A stretch of DNA of 64,000 nucleotides from Caprimulgus europaeus (lineage: Eukaryota; Chordata; Aves; Caprimulgiformes; Caprimulgidae). A program made the position numbers and the translations under genes. The stretch covers positions 17,452,816 to 17,516,815 of the forward strand of contig OU015539.1 of NCBI GenBank assembly GCA_907165065.1, written 5' to 3'. The notes below the pieces were generated by a model. The model was not told where the DNA came from. It did not search any database and was given only the letters and a program-made list of their open reading frames with translations. Shown here one piece after another: positions 32,920-45,244 of this stretch. The first letter of the stretch is position 1. Each line of letters begins with the position of its first letter.

Positions 32920-34855
32920 TGATCTACAGCAGCCACCTCAATCTTTGCTGAAGAACAGGGAGAATTCTTCCCAGGGAAAACAAATTTTGGGTTGTTCCTC
33001 ATTTGTTGATGTACAGGTGAAGAAGAACAAAGATCCTCAGCAGCATTTCTCTCAGCCATAATGTAAGAAGGGGCTGAAAAGTGAAAACATTCAGAGCAAA
33101 GAAGTCAATCACACTAGGCTTTTTTTTTTTTTTTTCTTTTTTTCCCAAAGACTGGAAGTGGAAGGACAAAATATTTGTGCAGGACACAATTTTGGATGAA
33201 AACAAAAGACATCCCTTGTAATCAGAACAGAAAAGAGCTTTCCAGCAGATAACTCAGTAACTACATCGATGCAAATAAAATAAACTTTGGCTGAAAAATC
33301 CCTCTTTACTGATATTCTGAAGGGTTGAACGTTCTCTCACAGGAGATGAGAGATCCTGCTGACCTCTGTGGAGGAAGCCAGAGTTTGCAGTAGTTAAGCC
33401 AGCGGCACTCTGTTCCCCAGGAATATGCAAGTGTCACCCTCTTTAGCCAAGCTGCACTGAAAATGAGTCACCAGGAGTGCCAAAGTCCTGGTTATTGTCC
33501 CATAACATTAACTACAGTGAAATCCCAGCACAGCCATGGACTACACTGCAGAGCCTGACATTTTCATTGCTAATGTCACCTACAGCTGAAGGCTTTTTTC
33601 TCCATAAATCAAGCAGGATTTTTTTTCCCCTTCCCTTCAAAAAGAAGTCTAAGGGCTATATTTCACAACACAATGTCACAGCTGTCACACACTAACCACG
33701 TTCATTTAATAAAAAAAAAATGAAGATTCTTTGGTCTAGAAGCAGAAAGCTGATCCTGAGCCACAGGCATCTCCTCCCTCCATAAGGACTCTGTGCTCAT
33801 TCACCTCTTCAGCTGGGCTGGGATTTCTTTTTACTTCTAGAATAGTGCTAATTTGAAAAAAAAAAACCACACACACTGAATAATCCTGAAAATCATTATT
33901 TCCCCCTTAGAGTCATAGAATGGTTTGGGCCTTAATTATATATAGGCTATATATAGGATATGGTATATCCTTAATTTTGGATCTCTCCATTTCTGTTGGT
34001 TTTTTTACTTTAAAATAAATTGTTCAACACAACTGATGAGCAGTTGAGGAATCTTTTCTTTCCCCTCAAGCCAGCAAAGAGTGACCAAGGTGTAATGCCT
34101 GTCCAGCCCCCAGCTGCCACCATCTCTGTTGGATTCCTCCCCATATCCATAATCCATCCTTGGGTTTACAATCATGGAGGTGTTCTCACATTTCAGTGCA
34201 ATTCTGGCAGATCTTCCCACAGATCCTCCTTTACCTTTGTCACTGCACTAAAATCCCTGGGTTTTCAGCCAGCAGGGTAAGTGATGAGCTGGAACTCTCT
34301 AGAAAATGGGCATCCAAATCAACCCTGAGGGAGGAGGAAAGGCGAAAGCACAGGGTTTTCTCAGGAACATTTGCAGAACATAGCATTAAAATGGCTCAAA
34401 AAATACCTTCCCCCAAGAGACCCTGAACTCTCACATCTCTGTTTAGTCAGGACACAGGTCTGGACAATTCATTTGCTGTTTCCCCTGGCACAGCCTTCAC
34501 GTGTCTTTATGGTTTGAGGAGGATTGTCCAGCTGCTGTACAGCATCTGGGTGGCCCTCCAGCCTAACAGTGGGTTTCAAGGATGACAGCACTAGACTGTG
34601 TTCTCTCAGCCCACTGCTCTGTTGGTGTCTGTGCATGTTGGCTCATTGCTTTTGTTTGCTTTTCCCATTTTTGACCATCTTAATTGTGTTTCATAAAGCA
34701 GACAAGGTGAATCTCCCATCATCCAACTTCTGATGTCCAGTGTAAGCTGCTCCCCGCTACTCCCCCTCCTCTGGTCAGCCCTGAGAAATAAGCACCTTTC
34801 AGACAACTCATCTGCTCTGGACACTGTAAGAGGAGAGAGATAACGTCCCAGGGGC
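32920..34855. other. mostly unique DNA with a poly-T run and a CR1 scrap
   Basis: A T-run of about 27 bases (33119-33147) and a 22-base CR1 tail scrap (33912-33933). Otherwise no repeat or gene recognised. Confidence 0.4.
33912..33933 (-). mobile_element. CR1 3'-tail scrap
   Basis: Only GTCATAGAATGGTTTGGGCC remains of the inverted CR1 3' end. Confidence 0.45.
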
Positions 34856-34857
34856 AT

Positions 34858-35325
34858 GGAACAGATGGACTATTTCAGTTGGGAGGGACCTGCAGTGATC
34901 ATCTGGTCCAACTGTGACCAGTTCAGGGCTGACCACGTTAAAGCACGTTGTTAAGGGCATTGTCCAAGTGCCTCTTCAACTCTGACAGGCTTGGGGCATC
35001 GACCACCTCTCTAGGAGGCCTGTTCCAGTGTTTGACTGGAAATGCTTCCTACTGTCCAGTCTAAACTTCCCCTGGCACAGCTCTGAGCCATTCCCATCAC
35101 TAGATCCCAGAGAGAAGAGCTTAGCACCTCCCTCTCCACGTCCCCTCCTCAGGAAGCTGTAGGGAGCCGTGAGGTCTCCCCTCAGCCTCCAAACTAGACA
35201 AGCCCAAAGTCCTTGGCTGCTCCTCACAGGACATTCCTTCCAGCCCTGTCACCAGCTTTGTCTCCCTCGTCTGGAGACATTCAAGGACCTTCACATCCTT
35301 CTTAAATTGTGGGGCCCAGACCAGC
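34858..35325 (-). mobile_element. older CR1 LINE copy (about 470 bases)
   Basis: The 3' block is decayed (CAGTTGGGAGGGACCTGCAG, ATCATCTGGTCCAACTGTGA), followed by GGCTTGGGGCATCGACCACC and, on the minus strand, RT-end traces (SLGSSDGNGSELCQGKFRL). It is more diverged than its neighbours and of a different subfamily. Confidence 0.85.
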
Positions 35326-35329
35326 AGAA

Positions 35330-36448
35330 CAAAACAAATTACTTCTTATCTCACTAGCATTCTAAATGCCCAAAGTGTCCACGCTGGGAGAGATCTGCTT
35401 TGCAGAAGCAGCATCTATTTACTGAGCCACCTCCATCACCTCCACTCTACCCACCAACACAGGTCATTCTCTGCAGCTGCATCCCCCGATTCCAGCCCCT
35501 CCACAACAGGAACAGTTCTTCAACACGGTTCAGTGAGAGCTACTAGTGAGAATCCACAACTCCAGGAACCAGCACAGCCTTTTATCACAAGTCTTCTACC
35601 CAAACCTCTCAGAGAAATGTGCAGAAACACCAATTCTTCATTTTTTTTCAGTTGTTGAAGTGAATCTGCTACTGATTTGCAGTGACTACCCCATAGTTTG
35701 TAAACATCTACCAAGCCTCACAGGAACCCAGGAGAACACACCATGACCTTTTAAACCACCTCACATAATCCTCTTCCAAGCACACTCCCTGGTATCACAC
35801 ATTAATTAACAGCTCTCTCCCTCTTTCTCGTCCCGTACCACCAGCCTCTTAACAACAAACCCACCTTGTACCTCCCATAGCCACACCAAAACTGCACGGA
35901 GCTGCCATGCTCAGGAACATGCACAACATGCTAAAGCTAACTATAAAGCAAATTAAAACCCATAGATTATAATCTGATCCTGACATTGCATTTGCTAGGG
36001 TGTCATCTCCATCAGAAGGAAGATGGAAGTGGCAGCACACAGGATTGGAGTTTTACTTTTCACCTAAATTTGCTTCAGGAAGGGTCTTTTATATTCATAT
36101 TTGAAGTCTCATTTCACTTTTTCAGTGTCACCTGCACCCACAATGATGCTGAAATTAAATTTCCAACTTGCAAGACAGGGCTTGAGAAGACACCTTCCCC
36201 CGCAGTGAGGAGGATTTTCCTGCTGAGAACAGAGGAATGGACCCAAACCCAAACAGAACCTAAACCTCCACTCAGTACCGATTTTTCCCCACCATTTCCT
36301 TCCCTTTGCATTTGTCTGCTTTGTTTTGACTTTTTAATTAAAATCTAATCTTGTAAAATGTCATTTTCAAAGCATTATTGGAATTCAAATGGAACAACCT
36401 GCACTGCAAGTAATTAACTCTTTATTGACCGCCTACCCCTTCTGCAGG
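35330..36448. other. unique DNA, no gene recognised
   Basis: Nothing recognised on either strand. Confidence 0.4.
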
Positions 36449-36450
36449 GT

Positions 36451-36829
36451 TACAGAGTCACAGAATCACAGCATCACAGAATGTCAGGGATTGAAAGGGA
36501 CCTCAAAAGCTCATCCAGTCCAACCCCCCCTGCCAGAGCAGGAACACCCAGATGAGATCACACAGGAAGGTGTCCAGGTGGGTCTTGAATGTCTCCAGAG
36601 AAGGAGACTCCACAACCTCCCAGGGCTCTGTTACTCTCACAGTAAAGAAATTTCTTCTCAAGTTTAAGCAGAACCTCCTGTGTTCCAGCTCACACCCATT
36701 GCCCCTTGTCCTATCACTGGACACCACTGTGAAGAGCCTGGCTCCATCCTCCTGACACTCACCCTTCAGATATTGATCAACATTAATGAGGTCCCCCCTC
36801 AGTCTCCTCCAAGCTAAAGAGCCCCAGCT
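36451..36829 (-). mobile_element. CR1 LINE, 3' portion (about 380 bases)
   Basis: The tail has at least three inverted octamer units (TCACAGAATCACAGCATCACA) followed by the 3' block. The RT end on the minus strand reads [20 protein letters not shown]. Same subfamily as the copies at 26.7 and 56.3 kb. Confidence 0.93.
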
Positions 36830-36911
36830 GGGGAGAAGACTCCCAGGAAGCACACGCTGGTGGCACAACCATCGTCCTCGGTGCAGTTACCTACTGGCCA
36901 GTCTGGCCTTT

Positions 36912-37104
36912 TATAGAATCCCAGACTGGTTTGGGTTGGAAGGGACCTTAAAGCTCATCCAGTCCCAACCCCCCTGCCAGCAGCAGGGACACCTTCCACT
37001 AGACCAGGTTGCTCAAAGCCTCATCCAACCTGGCCCTGAACACTTCCAGGGAGGAGCAGCCACAGCTTCTCTGGCCAACCTGGGCCAGGGTCTCACCACT
37101 CTCA
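36912..37104 (-). mobile_element. CR1 LINE, 3'-end copy (about 190 bases)
   Basis: Inverted tail TATAGAATCCCAGACTGG, then the standard 3' block to GGGCCAGGGTCTCACCACTC. Same subfamily as 7.6 kb. It lies only about 80 bases from the preceding CR1, in the same orientation. Confidence 0.93.
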
Positions 37105-37351
37105 GGTAAATCTTTCTGCAGGTAAGCCACTCGCTCCATGGTAAAAGTCAGTATTTTAAGGAACGAGACTGGCAGAACTGGCACACTGGGGTGAATTTTT
37201 TGAGGCCAGCCATCATCTCCTGTCTCTCTGCAAAGTACCTGCCTGGCAGCTTCTTCAGAACCCCCAACTGATGGCAATGGTACAGACCCAGTGCCTGTGT
37301 CAGCTTACCCAAAAATGCAGATCCAACACAGCAGCTGGACCGCTGAGGCTT

Positions 37352-37548
37352 TTAAAAAAGAAAACACAAAAAAACCCCTCCAAAAAACCAAAACCAACCA
37401 ACAACCACCAAAAATCCCACCAAACACCACCACAAAAAAACCCAACAACCCAAACAAACCAACCCAACACAAACCAACCAACCAAAAACCTCACCCACAT
37501 GTCCTCAAAAACCACAAAAACCCCCCAAAACCCCAAACCCATTATCAC
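37352..37548. repeat. A/C-only low-complexity tract (about 200 bases)
   Basis: Composed of CCAAC, CCAAAA and AACCCC words with almost no G on the plus strand and few T. There is no fixed period. The complementary strand is G/T-rich with GGGG and TTTT runs. Confidence 0.9.
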
Positions 37549-37559
37549 ACTTGCACACT

Positions 37560-39034
37560 GTGGCAGCCACTTCTGCCTGGTCTGACACAAGTTAATGAAC
37601 TTCTCCAAACTTGTGGGTTTTTAATTCTAACACTCAAAGCACTACGTGAAGACTACAAGAGAGGACATTATATCTCAGCACATTTTATCTTTCTCAGCAC
37701 TCATCACTTTTTCCCCCCCCCCTCAAACTAAACTAGGAACACCCTTGGACAGGATCAGCACTTGAACTGAAACATTACCAAACACAGAAGGGAGTTCTCT
37801 GCAGGAAAAGAGGAACAAGAGCAGTTAAATTCATCACTCTCCACATCTTAAATCTGTTCCAACATCTAGGGTGTAAATCCTCCCTGTAGCAAAGTCACCT
37901 TTATGGATGCCATTATTTCACCTAAGGAGAGGAGAACCACCCTTGCCCCACAGAGGCTACTGCTCTGCATCATCCAAACACATGGAAGCGGTTTCTGGGC
38001 TCCGCTGAAGCCTCCAGCCTCAGAGAATCTGCTCTTCACTCTGTTCAGAGTTAACACCACGTGTGCCACAGTTGGTAAATTGAGTGTCTCATGTTTCCTG
38101 GGCAGGCTTTCTCACTTGTTACCTTTCAGTGCCCTAAAAAAGACTTATTTCAAAATTAAACTTGTCAAGTCAACGGGTTCCCTCCTGAGCAACCTCCAGA
38201 ACGTGCTCCTTCAGAGTCAGTGCCTTTCCAATCATTCCTTCAGGGCACCTTGGTGTGATGGAAGCAAGCCCTGGTAGGTGGCTCCCAGGGATGGTGGCAG
38301 CAGCTCAGCACACAGCACAAGTGTGTAAGCACTTAGTATGTGTGCACTGAAACATGCACACAGGGCTCTCTGCCCATAAACACCTAGGGCTGACATCACC
38401 ACTTGCACATCAGGTGTCAGCAAACCCAAAATGAAATCAGAACACTAGATGAAGTGCAATAAAGGCCAGTCAGTGAGGTAAGTGAATGGCATTTCTGTTG
38501 CCAAGCCAAGGATTGAGGTGGCAGCTTCTGCATCATCCAGAATATCAAGCACAATGGGACATGAGGCAAATGCAAGAGCTGGGACCCGCTGGTGCTTCAT
38601 TATGCCTGATGGATTCTGTCATTATAGCCTAAGCCTGCAGTGGAAAATGTAAATTTAAAAGCAAAATTAAAAGCAATGACCCCCACCCCAAAGCTTCCCC
38701 CCCTAGCCCACCATTATTGTCTCAGAAATGTAAATTCTTAGAAAAGTAGGACTTTTCCTGAAGTCTACTAAGAAGTCTTAAACTTTCAAGATATGGATTC
38801 TTTTTGGGGAAAAAAAAAAAAAAGTAAAAATCTGCCCTTCAGTTTCCCTAACGCTGACAGAGCACTCAGTCTGATTTGACAGGCACTCAAGCCTACAAGC
38901 ATGCTCACGGAGTTAAGTGCCTGTTGTGGTGCTCTGCTAGGGAGGTGCCAGTTTAAGCAACAGCTCAAGGTTAAGAAGTTGCATGTACAGCTTCCCTGAA
39001 ACCCAGAGCTGAAGCCACAGGGACTTCAAAATGG
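37560..39034. other. unique DNA, no gene recognised
   Basis: Includes a T5C10-like run near 37709-37723 and an A-run near 38811-38823. No repeat family or gene recognised. Confidence 0.4.
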
Positions 39035-39489
39035 TTTAGTGTGTTGGGTTGGTGTGGCAGGGTTCTGGTCAAGGCCAGTGAGGAAGGAGGAGGGGGAGGA
39101 GGTGTGCCAGAGCAGATATTTCCCTTGCAGCCCATGGTGAGACAGCAGCCCATGGTGGAGCAGAGATCTACCTGCTGCTGGGAGGGAAGAAAGCAGAAAA
39201 ATCAGGAGGCCAGGAAAAAAGGAGGGGTGGGGGAAGGTGCTGTCAGAGGTGGTTGTTGTGTCTCACTGTCCTGCTCTGATTGATTGGGAACGAATTAAAT
39301 GGATTTTTCTTCCCCAAGTGGAGTCTGTTTTGCCCGTGCCCATCCCTGGTGAGTGAGCCCTCCCTGTCCTTGTCATGACCCACAAGCCTTTGTTCTATTT
39401 TCTCCTCCCCACTCCATCAGAGTAGGAAGGAGTGAGAGAGCAGCTGCATGGTGCTTCATCACCAGCTGGGCTTAAACCACAACATCTAG
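39035..39489 (+). mobile_element. solo LTR, ERVL-like, with near-perfect 5-base duplication
   Basis: The LTR spans 39040-39484, from TGTGTTGGGTTGG to GGCTTAAACCACAACA. TTTAG (39035-39039) and TCTAG (39485-39489) flank it, a 5-base duplication with one difference, as expected for ERVL. It shares the ATTAAA-containing core (39220-39370) with the LTR at 29.9 kb. No internal region is present. Confidence 0.8.
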
Positions 39490-40660
39490 AGACTGAGCAA
39501 GAGCAAGTGAAGTGAACAGTCAGCTTGGGGAGGGTACCTGAGAGACTGACAAGACCTGTAGGAAGCTTATTTATTCCTGCTCCTCAGTGAGTCTAACTAT
39601 GCCCAAATGTCCCATCACACCAACAATTGCAGGTGGACAGGGATGAACAGGAGATGCACTCTGGGAAAGATCTAAACCCCACTCCAAGCAAGAGGTAGGA
39701 ATTAACACCATACACAGAGAGAGCAACTACAGCTGTGTCCAAGGGAAGGGGTTGACCAGCCAGAACGTGTTTCCTGCAACTGTATTTCCCTTCACATTCA
39801 GGGCTTTCCCAAGAGGAAGCTGACACTGGACAGACCAGCATTTGCAAGGAAACATAATGCAACAAGTCATGAACCACCAGCAGAATTTTACTGATAGTAA
39901 ATGAGATATCTCAGCAGATTACTTGCTCTTCATAGTTCCACCTTGAGAGGTATTTCATATGGGGGAGGGTCTCAACTTGCTCAGCCAAGCTCAAATTCAG
40001 GCTCCACCAGGCCTCCTGGAGACATTTTCTACAAAGCATCTTTGTGCTTGCTGTGTTCTTCACAGCACCAGGAGATGCTGGAGATCTTCCCACTTGGAAA
40101 GCAGTTCTTCTAAATTGGAAAGAAGGCACAACACCTTCGCATCATGCTGTTATATTGGAGTTTGAACTCTTCTTGACACTAGATTGTGTCAAAAAGTGGA
40201 AGAAAAAAAAAAGGCAAATTGAGAGCTTCTGCAAAGCTTGAAAACTTTCTCTGAACTCAATTAATCTGGTTTAGAAAGTGTCCTCTAACACCATCTGTGC
40301 GCAGCAAAGAACAGAGGTCCTCAAAAGGAAAGTGGCTGCTGCCAAAGTTGGCCTTTGCTCCTCTTCCTTAGAGGCACAAAGAGTATGGAATAAAAAGATT
40401 TAATACACCCAGAAACCATAAAAGGCACAAGGGACAACTGTTCCCAAGGCTTCTAAGAAATGAACATCACCTTTTCACAGTCTGCTTTTCTGCAGGAATA
40501 AAGACACCGACATCCACACTCACATAAATACAAACACACTACGGAGAGAGCGTGTGATCCTATACAGCTCTTGGCACAGCGCTTGCTTGGCTACACATAA
40601 GGCTGTGAAGTGTCTGGACTTTTTTCCAGGTGTGATGTCAAATTGGTTAAAAACTTGGTT
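39490..40660. other. unique DNA, no gene recognised
   Basis: Nothing recognised on either strand. Confidence 0.4.
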
Positions 40661-40661
40661 T

Positions 40662-41006
40662 TCATAGAATCCCAGACTGGTTTGGGTGGGAAGGGACCTC
40701 AAAGCTCATCCAGTGCCAACCCACCCTGCCAGCAGCAGGGACACCTTCCACTAGACCAGGTTGCTCAAAGCCTCATCCAACCTGGCCAAGAACACTTCCA
40801 GGGAGGAGCAGCCACAGCTTCTCTGGGCAACCTGGGCCAGTGTCTCACCACCCTCACACCAAAGAATTTCTCCTCACATCTCAGCTCCATCTCCCCTCTG
40901 CCCGTTTCAAGCCATCACCCCTTGTTCTGTCACTCCCTGCCCTTGGCCAAAGTCCCTCCCCAGCCTTCCTGGAGCTCCTTCAGGTACTGGGAGGCCACTA
41001 GAAGGT
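40662..41006 (-). mobile_element. CR1 LINE, 3' portion (345 bases)
   Basis: Inverted tail TCATAGAATCCCAGACTGG and the standard 3' block. Homology stops at GGAGGCCACTAGAAGGT, near the same place as in other copies of the 7.6 kb subfamily. Confidence 0.94.
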
Positions 41007-41009
41007 GAG

Positions 41010-44000
41010 ATGGAGCTGCCAGGGGAAGGGGCCATGTGCTCAGACAAGGTGAAGGTTAGCCCCAGCTCTTGTTTATTCAGTAGATATTCACCTTTGGTAT
41101 CTTTTCCCATCCCTGTGGGAAACAGCTGACCTATTTCACCAAACTTCTGTGACGTTTCATCCAGACAATGATAAAACTGTATGGTCCTTAGACAAACGAT
41201 ACCACAGAGGTGAACATTTACTTTTTTGTTTTAAATATTGCTATTCTGCCCATGACTTGGGCTGCAGCACAGCTGAGGTCTGTCCCCTTCCTTTGGGGAG
41301 CTTGGAGAGAGCAGTGGGAGCTGCTTGGGGGTTTTCTGGGGCTATGACTCTACCATTTGGCCCCCAGATGAGCTACAGCATCAATCCTGGAGCAACAGCA
41401 GAACTCACACATTGGGCAGTTAGTGCCTTTAGACAGGCACAAGCAATTCACAGGCCAGTGGTGGCTGTGACAGATGGGGACTTCTGAGTGATGAAGGGCA
41501 AGTTCTCTGCTGAAGCAAACTGGGAGAGCGTGGCAGGGAAGGCAGCAGAGCTCCAGCTCTGAAGAGAGGGGATCCAATATCACCAAGCAATTCCTGTGTA
41601 TTAACAACAACTTATTTCAATTTCATCAGGATCTTGCAGCCTCTCCCTGAGTTTTCTCCTCTGTTTCTGCTCCCTTTCCCTCTGGTTTTCTCTCCCTCAA
41701 TATTCTTCCCTTGCCTTTTTCCAGTCTTTTCCATTAGACACGTCTCATCTCCTCCCTTCTCGCTTCATGTGACGCACTGACCTCCTCCTCTCGTTTTCTG
41801 AGCTAATATCCTTGTCTTAAGAGATGTTTCCACATTAAACTCTGCTGTTATGAAAGAGAAGGAGAGTTGAGAAGATTGTTTGCTTCTGCTAGTTTAAACA
41901 AAATGCCAGGGCACGATTCTGACCCTGGCTCATTGCTGGGAGGCTCTCTGAGCTGCGATAAGCAGGCAGTGAGGTGTGGAAGCGATGCCAACCCTAATCA
42001 CTGTGGGTCCTGGTGTGCTTCGAAATGAATCTGAGGAGCTACTGCAGAATAAATACTTTCAAGTGGGTTTAAGTGTTCAATTTCTACATAGACACTCATC
42101 CTGCAGAACAAGTGTCCTCATAAGAGATTCTATCTATATAATTAACCTAAAAGAGTTTATCCTCGGAAAAGTCCAGGAGCAGACAGATCTTAGGATTTGG
42201 CTGATCACACAGAGAAAACTTTCCAATCAAATCCACTTTCCCTACAGCTTTGCTCAATTTGTTTCAACTTTATTTCAAGTCTTTCCTGTCTGCTTAGGTC
42301 ACCTCTACTACAACCTGTGATCTTACAGAAGAAACCAGAGAAGGAAAAGTATCCACTGCACTGAGGAGAACCAGGGACAGGAACAGGAATAGGCAGGGCT
42401 ACAAAGACAGCAGGAAGATCTCTCATTACACCAGCCAAGGAGCTAATGATCTGGGCTGTGACTCTGTGCTGCTAGATGCCAGACAAGCAGGAGACAGAGG
42501 ATGTATGACTGAAGGGGCATGCTCCAGGATAATATTATTTTAATATCTTTTTTTTTTTCCCCCCTTAGTTGGCCAGCCAACAATACTAAGAGCTGGACTG
42601 GAGAGGACAGGCTTGGAGCTTGCTTCAAATCTCTTGGAATAGATGAGGACCTTTGAACTGAACAAGGCTGTGGGTCAGGACTTTAGTGTGGCTCCTGTCC
42701 CTCACTGCGAGTCTGCACCCAGCAGCCCAGAGGAGAAAACAGCAGCTCTGCCTCTTTACTGCCTTGCTCCCTCCTCTGTGTGCCTGGAGAAGTCCTGGCC
42801 AAACTGAGGGGGGAAAAGTTGACCTGCTGTTGTAAGAGAAGTAAAACATCCTAGCTGGTGCTTACAAAACCCTAACTCTTTGATCACCATTGAGAAGTTC
42901 AAGCTGCCCATCACTGCTGCTTGCTTTTAGAGAGGGTGCAGGCTGGGCTCCACAGCGAAGGGAGGAAGCATTAGTTACCCTGCCAACCCCCTTGCACGGC
43001 TTCTTTCCACCACAGAGTGTTGTACACACACAGCTCCCCTCACAGCACACAGCTTTTTCTTCCCTCATCCTTTCCTGAACTCCAGGGAAGACTCCCCAGC
43101 ATCGCAGCCTCCCCAGGTCACGCTGGTAGAGCTCCAGCCAGCAAACACATGATGGTCCAAAGGAGCCACTCTCGGCCACTCTGCTTAAAGGAAAAGGTTT
43201 TCATGACCTGTCCATTAACTGCAGAGTTAAGCAGAAAAAATAAAGCAGTGATAACACTGATCAGGTTGTACAATTCATCCAGCTTCCCAAAAGCTCACCA
43301 AGCATGGAAGCAGCAGAAGATGCACAGAGATGCTAGAGATTTTTTTTCTGAAACAGATGCTTTGTGGGCCACAAATCCCAATTAACCACCTTTGGTAACA
43401 TAGGCCATGCCTGAAAACCCATCCCCTGAGAAATGCTTGTATTTTCCAGATGTATTATACCCATTAGCATCACCTTCATAACCACTTCTTGGGGGTCTCC
43501 AAGGAGTTTAAAGACTAGCTTCTATCTACACTAGCAAAGTAGGGCAAAGCCAGCTCAGACACACGTCCTCCTTTTAGTACTCTCCATGTTGTATCTTTGC
43601 AGCCAAATATTTTCAAGAGAGTCCTTTACTCAAATTTTCAGAGGAGCTCTGGTCTACCACTCAGGCAGCTGAAGAGAAGCAGTTCATAAATGTACTTGGA
43701 GCTCTGCTGCTCCCAAGATGCCACCAAGGGTCAGACTTTTCCAGTAGCCAAGGGACAGGCAGCATCCTAAGCACCTGGAAGATGGGGCCACCCATTTATG
43801 GAATTAGGAGCTAACTGAGCTGCTAATTTATGCTTTATTCTTCTAAAGCCATAAAACAATCCCTAAATCTGTAAATATTCAGTACCATTTCTGACCATCT
43901 GAAGTGCCTTCAGCCTCTTTATCCACTCCGAGCCACTCCTGTCACCACTGTGTTCAGAAGCCTGGTTCTATCTTTCTATCACTGCTGCTACAAGGCAGCT

Positions 44001-44760
44001 GGACTGCAAGGAACACATCTGTAATGAATCCAGCTGGCCCAGAACAGAAGTGCCAACACCAGCCTGGATTAGAACACAAACACAAGTCCACGCCCGTGCT
44101 GACCGTCGGCTCCGAGCTCCAACGCTGGAGCAATACAGGGACTGATCTGTAAAAGGAGCCTGGAACCAAGGTCCTTGGTTCTGCACTCACACCAGACTCC
44201 TAAACATCCCTAAATTATCCACAGTTCTGAGCATGGGAGTGACCTACTCAAGATAATGTAATTAAAATAAGCAAAAGCACAACTACCTTCACTTCAAGAA
44301 GGTCTAAAGTCTCCTATACTTTTTCCTCAAAAAACAGAGACTTTCTTAGATGCTTAAGATAAAGTCATTTATTTTTGCAGAGCTCAGTTTTAGACTCCTT
44401 TTTGAACTGTGGATATTCATTTACTAACACAAAAAATACTTAATAACAGATGCCTGCTCTCCTTGCTCGTTTCATTTACCTTACAGTTTTCTCTAATATG
44501 AAGAAAGGTCCTTCATAAAGGGATGGGTTTTTTGGGTGCCAAGACCTACAGGACTCCAAAACCACTCTAACAGCACATCTCTTCATCCAGGCTTCTATTA
44601 ACCAGATGCTTTCCATCTTCTTTCACTCAAAATGGCAGTGCAAAGCAAAATAGTGCACTCGCCCACAGAAAACTGCAAATCCACTCTCAAACGGTTTTCT
44701 TTGCTACTGATCTGACTCTGAGCTTTCTCCCAGCTACTCAAAAAAAACCCCTTCCTACTG
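41010..44760. other. unique DNA with a pyrimidine-rich block
   Basis: 41.64-41.82 kb is C/T-rich with no fixed period. No repeat family or gene recognised in the rest. Confidence 0.4.
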
Positions 44761-44763
44761 ATG

Positions 44764-45242
44764 GAAGACATGGAGCAGTTAGAACGAGTCTAGAGGAGGC
44801 CACGAGGACGATGCCAGGGCTGGAGCAGCTCTGCTGTGAGGACAGGCTGAGAGAGTTGGGGCTGTTCAGCCTGGAGAAGAGAAGGCTCCAGGGAGACCTT
44901 CTAGTGGCCTCCCAGTACCTGAAGGGGCTCCAGGAAGGCTGGGGAGGGACTTTGGCCAAGGGCAGGGAGTGACAGGACTAGGGGTGATGGCTTGAAACTG
45001 GAAGAGGGGAGATGGAGCTGTGATGTGAGGAAGAAATTCTTTGGTGTGAGGGTGGTGAGACCCTGGCCCAGGTTGCCCAGAGGAGCTGTGGCTGCTCCTC
45101 CCTGGAAGTGTTCTCGGCCAGGTTGGATGAGGCTTTGAGCAACCTGGTCTAGTGGAAGGTGTCCCTGCTGCTGGCAGGGGGGTTGGGACTGGATGAGCTT
45201 TCAGGTCCCTTCCAACCCTGACCATTCTATGAGTCTGTGGTT
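44764..45242 (+). mobile_element. CR1 LINE, 3' portion (about 480 bases)
   Basis: Starts near GAAGACATGGAGCAG, reads [20 protein letters not shown], and ends GACCATTCTATGAGTCTGTG. It matches the subfamily of 7.6 and 32.1 kb closely. Confidence 0.95.
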
Positions 45243-45244
45243 AT

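Noticed and set aside
37291-37731. Pro/Lys/Thr/Asn-rich open frames
   Set aside because: Products of the A/C-only tract.
29874-39489. The two related LTRs as ends of one provirus
   Set aside because: They differ in length and U3, and the 8 kb between them is CR1 copies and unique DNA with no viral genes.
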